Source: Microscillaceae bacterium
GTDB lineage: Bacteria > Bacteroidota > Bacteroidia > Cytophagales > Microscillaceae
Assembly: GCA_011390205.1 (NCBI GenBank)
Contig: JAABSX010000044.1
Span: forward strand, 1 to 36,100
Direction of reading: 5' to 3'
Length of the DNA: 36,100 nt
Shown here: one piece after another, positions 32,130 to 36,100 of the stretch
Numbering within the stretch: the first letter of the stretch is position 1
Layout: every line of letters begins with the position of its first letter
Notes under the pieces: generated by a model
The model's database searches: none
Told to the model about the DNA's origin: nothing
What the model saw: the letters and a program-made list of their open reading frames with translations, nothing else
Made by a program: the position numbers and the translations under genes

Positions 32130-33755
32130 TTAGTCCTCTATCTTATGATTGCTAAACTGCTGTCTGAGTGTAAGTTTGCTAAACTTACCCGTGGCAGTCA
32201 TCGGGATTTCATCCACAAAGACCACGTCATCGGGCAGTTGCCACTTCGCAAACTCTGAGGAGAGATAGTCTATGATGCTTTGTTTGTCTGGAGTCTTCCC
32301 TGCCTTGGGCACTACCACGAGCAAGGGTCTTTCGCTCCATTTTTCATCAGGAATGCCGATGGCAGCCGCTAGAGATACATCAGGATGCCCCATGGCTTTG
32401 TTTTCCATATCTACAGAGCTAATCCACTCACCGCCTGATTTGATTAAATCTTTAGCCCTATCTACGATTTCCATGTATCCAAACTCATCAATGGTTGCCA
32501 TATCACCCGTATCAAACCAACCTTCAGCATTGACTGCAGGCTTGTCATCTCCGTAATAAGTATGCACTACCCAGTTGCCTTTCACGAGTAAATGCCCTAC
32601 GGTTTTGCCATCACGAGGGAGTTCTTTGCCATCTTCGTCGGTGATTTTAATATCCACACCAAATACAGGGCGGCCTTGTTTGATTCTGTAGCGAAACTGT
32701 TCCTCTTCGCTCATATTCTTAAGCTGAGGCACGGCACGGTTGATAGTGCCTAGAGGACTCATTTCGGTCATCCCCCAAGCATGAAGGAGGTCGGCATCGT
32801 GCTTGGCTTTGAATGCTTTGAGCATAGAAGGAGGTGCTGCTGAGCCCCCCACCACTACATCACGCAAAGAGGTCATTTTTTTATTGTGCGTATCTGCATA
32901 TTCTAGCAAGGCAGTCCAGACAGTAGGCACACCTGCAGCAAGGCTTACCTCGTAATTATCCACCAATTCAAAAATAGCTTCTCCATCCATTCGTTTGCCA
33001 GGGAAAATAATCGTAGCACCAATGATAGGGCCAAGGTAAGAAATTCCCCAAGAGTTGGCATGAAACAAGGGCACAACCACCAGCACAGTATCAGCACTTG
33101 TCATCCCGAATACATCTGCAAGCCCACAGGCATAAGAGTGAATCAGGTTAGATTTATGGGTATAAAGCACCCCCTTGGGGTTGCCAGTAGTGCCAGAGGT
33201 ATAGCAAAGTGAAGAGCCGCTGTTTTCGTCAAATTCAGGCCAGACAAACTCAGCGCTTTCTGCCGCTAGGAGTGTTTCGTAGCAGTGCACATTGGGGAGG
33301 GCGGTTTTGGGCATAAAAGCCTCTTCGGTAAGCACAATATATCCTTTTACATTCGGAAACAGCTTGTGCAGCCCTTCTATCAATGGCCAAAAAATAGGGT
33401 CAATCAAGATATACTGGTCATCTGCATGGTTGATGATGTATTCTAGCTGGTGGTGGGCTAGGCGTGGGTTAATGGTGTGGCAGATAGCACCCTGCCCCGA
33501 GATAGCGTACCAAGCCTCCAAATGTCGGTGTGTGTTTAGTCCGATAGTACCGATGCACTCTCCGTGCTTGACACCTAATTTTTTGAGTGCATTGGCAAAC
33601 TGCCTGACTCTGAGTAGAATATCGTGGTAGCTATGCTCTACGATTTTATCATCTTCTACACGGCGTGTGATGACCTTCTGCTGGCTGTGGTATTTCCCTG
33701 CAAACTCAATACAACTGGCAAGATTGAAGGGGGTGTTTTGCATACTCATGCGCAT
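32130..33755 (-). CDS. Medium/long-chain fatty-acyl-CoA ligase (AMP-forming)
   Basis: Activates free fatty acids to acyl-CoA through acyl-adenylates. 541 residues. Adenylate-forming motifs: [20 protein letters not shown] (P-loop), [16 protein letters not shown] (fatty-acid site region), [14 protein letters not shown] (A5), [21 protein letters not shown] (A7/A8) and the C-terminal lid with [14 protein letters not shown] (catalytic Lys). The pattern is that of AlkK-type medium- or long-chain ligases, not acetyl-CoA synthetase. The exact start is uncertain; ATGs occur at codons 1, 3 and 5, and [14 protein letters not shown] (33743) is equally plausible. Single gene with its own terminator; no beta-oxidation genes nearby. 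Confidence 0.93.
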   Translation of the reverse strand: MRMSMQNTPFNLASCIEFAGKYHSQQKVITRRVEDDKIVEHSYHDILLRVRQFANALKKLGVKHGECIGTIGLNTHRHLEAWYAISGQGAICHTINPRLAHHQLEYIINHADDQYILIDPIFWPLIEGLHKLFPNVKGYIVLTEEAFMPKTALPNVHCYETLLAAESAEFVWPEFDENSGSSLCYTSGTTGNPKGVLYTHKSNLIHSYACGLADVFGMTSADTVLVVVPLFHANSWGISYLGPIIGATIIFPGKRMDGEAIFELVDNYEVSLAAGVPTVWTALLEYADTHNKKMTSLRDVVVGGSAAPPSMLKAFKAKHDADLLHAWGMTEMSPLGTINRAVPQLKNMSEEEQFRYRIKQGRPVFGVDIKITDEDGKELPRDGKTVGHLLVKGNWVVHTYYGDDKPAVNAEGWFDTGDMATIDEFGYMEIVDRAKDLIKSGGEWISSVDMENKAMGHPDVSLAAAIGIPDEKWSERPLLVVVPKAGKTPDKQSIIDYLSSEFAKWQLPDDVVFVDEIPMTATGKFSKLTLRQQFSNHKIED

Positions 33756-33972
33756 CTTAATAAGGGTTTAATGGTAAATAAAAATTTAATTCATGAAATT
33801 AAGCCTGATTTGAGTTTTTGATAAACTCAGACATATTTTAAAAAGAATGTGAAAATTAATGAATAATCTTGAAATTATTTTACTTTCATTAAAATATTGA
33901 CAGATTTTTACTTGGAGCCAAGAAAGACTTTGATTGCTTTGTGGGCAAGGCGGTGCTTTGAGGTAAATTTTC

Positions 33973-33980
33973 TAATTTTG
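33973..33980 (+). promoter_or_regulatory. Consensus -7 box immediately before waaA
   Basis: TAATTTTG lies only four bases before the ATG at 33985. If used, the transcript would begin at or just inside the start codon, making it leaderless or nearly so. It may be a chance match in AT-rich DNA. Confidence 0.3.
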
Positions 33981-33984
33981 TGGT

Positions 33985-35256
33985 ATGCAAAGAGTCTATA
34001 CACTACTCATACACAGCTACGGAATAATGATGCGAACAGCAAGCAAGCTGCACCCCAAAGCCAAGAAATGGCAAGACGGACGGCTGCATTGGCAAGAAAA
34101 ACTCCGAAAAGATTTGGATACGAACGCACTGCCCGTCATTTGGTTTCATGCGGCTTCTTTAGGTGAGTTTGAGCAAGGGCGCCCTGTGCTAGAAGCCATC
34201 AAAGCCAAGCTAGATGCACTAGGGCAGCCACACAAAGTACTGCTCACTTTTTTTTCACCCTCTGGCTACGAAGTCCGCAAGGATTACCCCAAAGCAGATT
34301 TTGTGCATTATCTGCCCTTGGATACCCCCCAAAATGCCCGCTTGTTTTTAGACATTGTGAAGCCCGTAGCAGCTTTTTTTATCAAGTATGAATTTTGGGT
34401 GAATTTTATTTCCGAAATTCAAAAAAGAAAAATCAAGCTGATTCTTTTTTCTGCTTTATTTCGTGAAGAGCAGTTGTTTTTCAAACCCTACGGAGCTCTG
34501 TTTAGAAATTTACTCAAAGGTTACACACAGATTTTTGTGCAAAATGAGGCTTCGCTTGCTGCCCTGAAGCCCTTAGGCCTTGGCAATGTATCACAGGCAG
34601 GAGATACCCGCTTTGACCGTGTGTCTGCCAATGCTGAGGGCACATATCACAATGCCACCGTGGCACAGTTTAAGGCAGGGCAGCCTCTCTTGGTGGTGGG
34701 CAGTTGCTGGGGAAAAGATTTAGACCTTTTGCTTCCCTTTCTGCAATCATTGGATGTGCCACTACGGACACTCATTGCACCCCATGAGATTCACGAAAGC
34801 ACCCTCAAACGCATAGAAAAAGCATTGCCCAGCAAAGTACTTAGATATTCACAAGCACGGCAAGTCATCGGCAATGACCTAGACCAGTATTCGGTGCTTT
34901 TGATAGACAATGTGGGCTTGCTTGCCAAAATTTACCGTTATGCTGATTTTGCCTATGTGGGAGGTGCTTTTGGGGAGGGTCTGCACAATATTTTAGAGCC
35001 AACAGCCTTTGGCGTACCTGTTCTTTTTGGCAAAAACTACAGTAAATTTCCCGAGGCCAAAGAGCTCATTCAGGCAGGAGGCGCATTTTCTCTCACAGAC
35101 AGCAGCCAGTTGATACTTTGCTTTGACCGCCTCTACCACAATGAAGCCATGAGAGATAAAATACGTGAAATAAATCAAAATTATATCCAAAAAAATGCCC
35201 ACAGCACTCAGAAAATAGTAGATTATTTCTTTGAATACGTGTACAAAGCCCTCTAA
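33985..35256 (+). CDS. waaA: 3-deoxy-D-manno-octulosonic-acid (Kdo) transferase
   Basis: Transfers Kdo from CMP-Kdo to lipid IVA at the inner membrane, the first step of lipopolysaccharide core assembly. 423 residues, the usual length. The N-terminus (YTLLIHSYGIMMRTASKLHP) is the membrane-associating segment. WFHAASLGEFEQGRPVLEAI carries the acceptor-site Glu. FFSPSGYEVRKDYPKADFVHYLPLDTP, FFIKYEFWVNF and FVQNEASLAALKPLGLGNVSQAGDTRFDR are typical GT30 blocks. VVGSCWGKDLDLLLPFL, APHEIHES and FAYVGGAFGEGLHNILEPTAFGVPVLFGKNYSKFPEA form the nucleotide-sugar half. Presence of this gene indicates a Gram-negative envelope. It is followed after 93 bases by a Nudix gene on the same strand. Confidence 0.96.
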   Translation: MQRVYTLLIHSYGIMMRTASKLHPKAKKWQDGRLHWQEKLRKDLDTNALPVIWFHAASLGEFEQGRPVLEAIKAKLDALGQPHKVLLTFFSPSGYEVRKDYPKADFVHYLPLDTPQNARLFLDIVKPVAAFFIKYEFWVNFISEIQKRKIKLILFSALFREEQLFFKPYGALFRNLLKGYTQIFVQNEASLAALKPLGLGNVSQAGDTRFDRVSANAEGTYHNATVAQFKAGQPLLVVGSCWGKDLDLLLPFLQSLDVPLRTLIAPHEIHESTLKRIEKALPSKVLRYSQARQVIGNDLDQYSVLLIDNVGLLAKIYRYADFAYVGGAFGEGLHNILEPTAFGVPVLFGKNYSKFPEAKELIQAGGAFSLTDSSQLILCFDRLYHNEAMRDKIREINQNYIQKNAHSTQKIVDYFFEYVYKAL

Positions 35257-35297
35257 ACTCAAGTCTATTCTTAAAATTAGGCTGTGTTTTTTTGCAG

Positions 35298-35348
35298 AAT
35301 ATACTGATTATTAGCACATTGGCAGATTGATAAATTAGCCTATTTACT
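35298..35348. repeat. Degenerate 52-base repeat, copy B
   Basis: Matches 21105-21156 at about 41 positions with one gap. It ends one base before the ATG of the Nudix gene, so in this copy it forms the 5' leader or promoter region. Confidence 0.5.
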
Positions 35349-35349
35349 T

Positions 35350-35877
35350 ATGAACCAAGAATTTAGATTTTGTCCTGTCTGTGGAGCAGATTTAGACATT
35401 CAGCTCATCCATACTGAAAAAAGACTTGCCTGCACCTTAGATAAGAGGCATTATATCCACTATGATAACCCCAAACCCGTAGTGGCTGCCATTGTGGAGT
35501 ATGAAGGTGAAATCTTGCTGGCACGCAATGCACGCTGGCCTGCCGGCTGGTTTGCACTGATTACGGGTTTTTTGGAAAGGGGTGAAACACCCGAAGAAGG
35601 AATCATCCGTGAGGTAAAAGAAGAGATAGGACTCGATGCCAGAGTGCAAGACCTCGTGGGGGTATATCCTTTTTTGATGCGCAATGAGCTTATCATTGCT
35701 TACCACGTGATAGCCACTGGAGAGATAGTATTAGAAGATGAAATCGCAGAGGTCAAAAAAGTAGCCAAAAACAAACTTGTGCCTTGGCCTTATGCCACAG
35801 GAGATGCAGTGAGGGATTGGCTTCGAAAAATCGGCATACACGATAACATTGACAAGACCATTCAGTTTGATAAGTAG
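35350..35877 (+). CDS. Nudix hydrolase with N-terminal zinc-ribbon-like segment
   Basis: 175 residues. The Nudix box is intact: GFLERGETPEEGIIREVKEEIGL with Gly73, Glu79, Arg87, Glu88, Glu91 and Glu92, fitting G-x5-E-x7-REUxEExGU. It should hydrolyse a nucleoside diphosphate linked to another moiety, with Mg2+ or Mn2+. The N-terminal FCPVCGADL and ACTLDKRHYIHYDNPKP resemble the zinc ribbon and linker of NudC-type NADH pyrophosphatases, but only three of the four cysteines are present (Cys8, Cys11, Cys28), so zinc binding is doubtful. The SQPWPFP motif of true NADH pyrophosphatases is absent. Substrate unknown. Probably independent of waaA, given the intervening repeat. Confidence 0.92.
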   Translation: MNQEFRFCPVCGADLDIQLIHTEKRLACTLDKRHYIHYDNPKPVVAAIVEYEGEILLARNARWPAGWFALITGFLERGETPEEGIIREVKEEIGLDARVQDLVGVYPFLMRNELIIAYHVIATGEIVLEDEIAEVKKVAKNKLVPWPYATGDAVRDWLRKIGIHDNIDKTIQFDK

Positions 35878-35912
35878 TATTATTTCATTAACTTTTATAA
35901 ATAAACTTAATT

Positions 35913-36100
35913 ATGAGCGAAACAACGCAAGACTACGCCAATTTTTTAAAGAAAGAGGCCACCCAGAAAATCAGCCAACTTGAAGCCGATGCCAAAGCCA
36001 ACTTTGGGATAATGAGCCCACAGCACATGGTGGAGCATTTGATTAAAACCATCAAATTTTCTATCAAAACCTACGGAGAAGCACCTGCAGAGCCTGCAGA
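35913..36100 (+). CDS. Partial gene, hypothetical protein cut by the right window edge
   Basis: An open frame of 62 complete codons from ATG 35913 to the end of the window without a stop: MSETTQDYANFLKKEATQ, then FGIMSPQHMVEHLIKTIKF. The pattern FGxMxPQHMVEHL resembles the start of DinB-like/DUF1569-type four-helix proteins (GKMTPQQMIEHL), where the His contributes to a metal site. Assignment is tentative, since most of the gene lies outside. It begins 35 bases after the Nudix stop and could be co-transcribed with it. Confidence 0.65.
   Translation, partial: MSETTQDYANFLKKEATQKISQLEADAKANFGIMSPQHMVEHLIKTIKFSIKTYGEAPAEPA

Overview
The window looks like a chromosomal segment of a Bacteroidota bacterium, most likely from the Cytophagia side of the phylum; I cannot name the species. 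Several promoters carry the phylum's TAnnTTTG -7 element, Shine-Dalgarno sequences are mostly absent, the sequence is AT-rich, and the signalling proteins have Cytophagia-type architectures (anti-sigma factor with WD40 repeats, GAF/PAS proteins ending in a PP2C phosphatase, an NtrC-like regulator without a DNA-binding domain). Genes lie on both strands, mostly as single units or pairs separated by strong hairpin terminators.

Layout. 1-200: IS3-family transposase relic running off the left edge. 332-1747 (-): L-serine dehydratase. 2153-3265 (+): secreted protein of unknown function. 3722-5632 (+): acetyl-CoA synthetase. 5691-6165: gene-free island of hairpins and repeats. 6234-6755 (-): very acidic unknown protein. 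7035-10983 (+): probable divergent sigma factor followed by a membrane zinc-type anti-sigma factor carrying eight WD40 repeats. 11509-13593 (+): tail-specific protease. 13674-14486 (-): purine nucleoside phosphorylase, divergent from recX (14561-15031). 15166-20365 (+): two-gene signalling unit, a GAF/coiled-coil/PAS protein of 1111 residues and a GAF/PAS/PP2C phosphatase. 20519-20999: two tiny unknown ORFs. 21264-23444 (+): M1 metallopeptidase. 23577-24876 (+): MtnC and a GNAT acetyltransferase. 24988-28844 (-): CTP synthase, a Hanks-type protein kinase and a HAD phosphatase. 28932-29005 (+): tRNA with anticodon CAU. 29091-29288 (-): second transposase relic (IS1634/DUF4277 type). 29491-30657 (+): response regulator. 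30710-33755 (-): aspartyl protease with PDZ and a fatty-acyl-CoA ligase. 33985-35877 (+): Kdo transferase and Nudix hydrolase. 35913 to the right edge: partial unknown gene.

Housekeeping metabolism (serine breakdown, acetate and fatty acid activation, purine and CTP metabolism, lipid A core synthesis, methionine salvage) is interleaved with regulators. The two most unusual systems are the sigma/anti-sigma-WD40 pair, which looks like an envelope-sensing switch with a beta-propeller outside the membrane, and the GAF scaffold plus PP2C pair, which could act with the nearby Ser/Thr kinase. The mobile DNA is all decayed: two transposase remnants, plus a terminal-repeat-like box shared between one of them and the hairpin island. 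No CRISPR array, prophage or intact transposon is visible.
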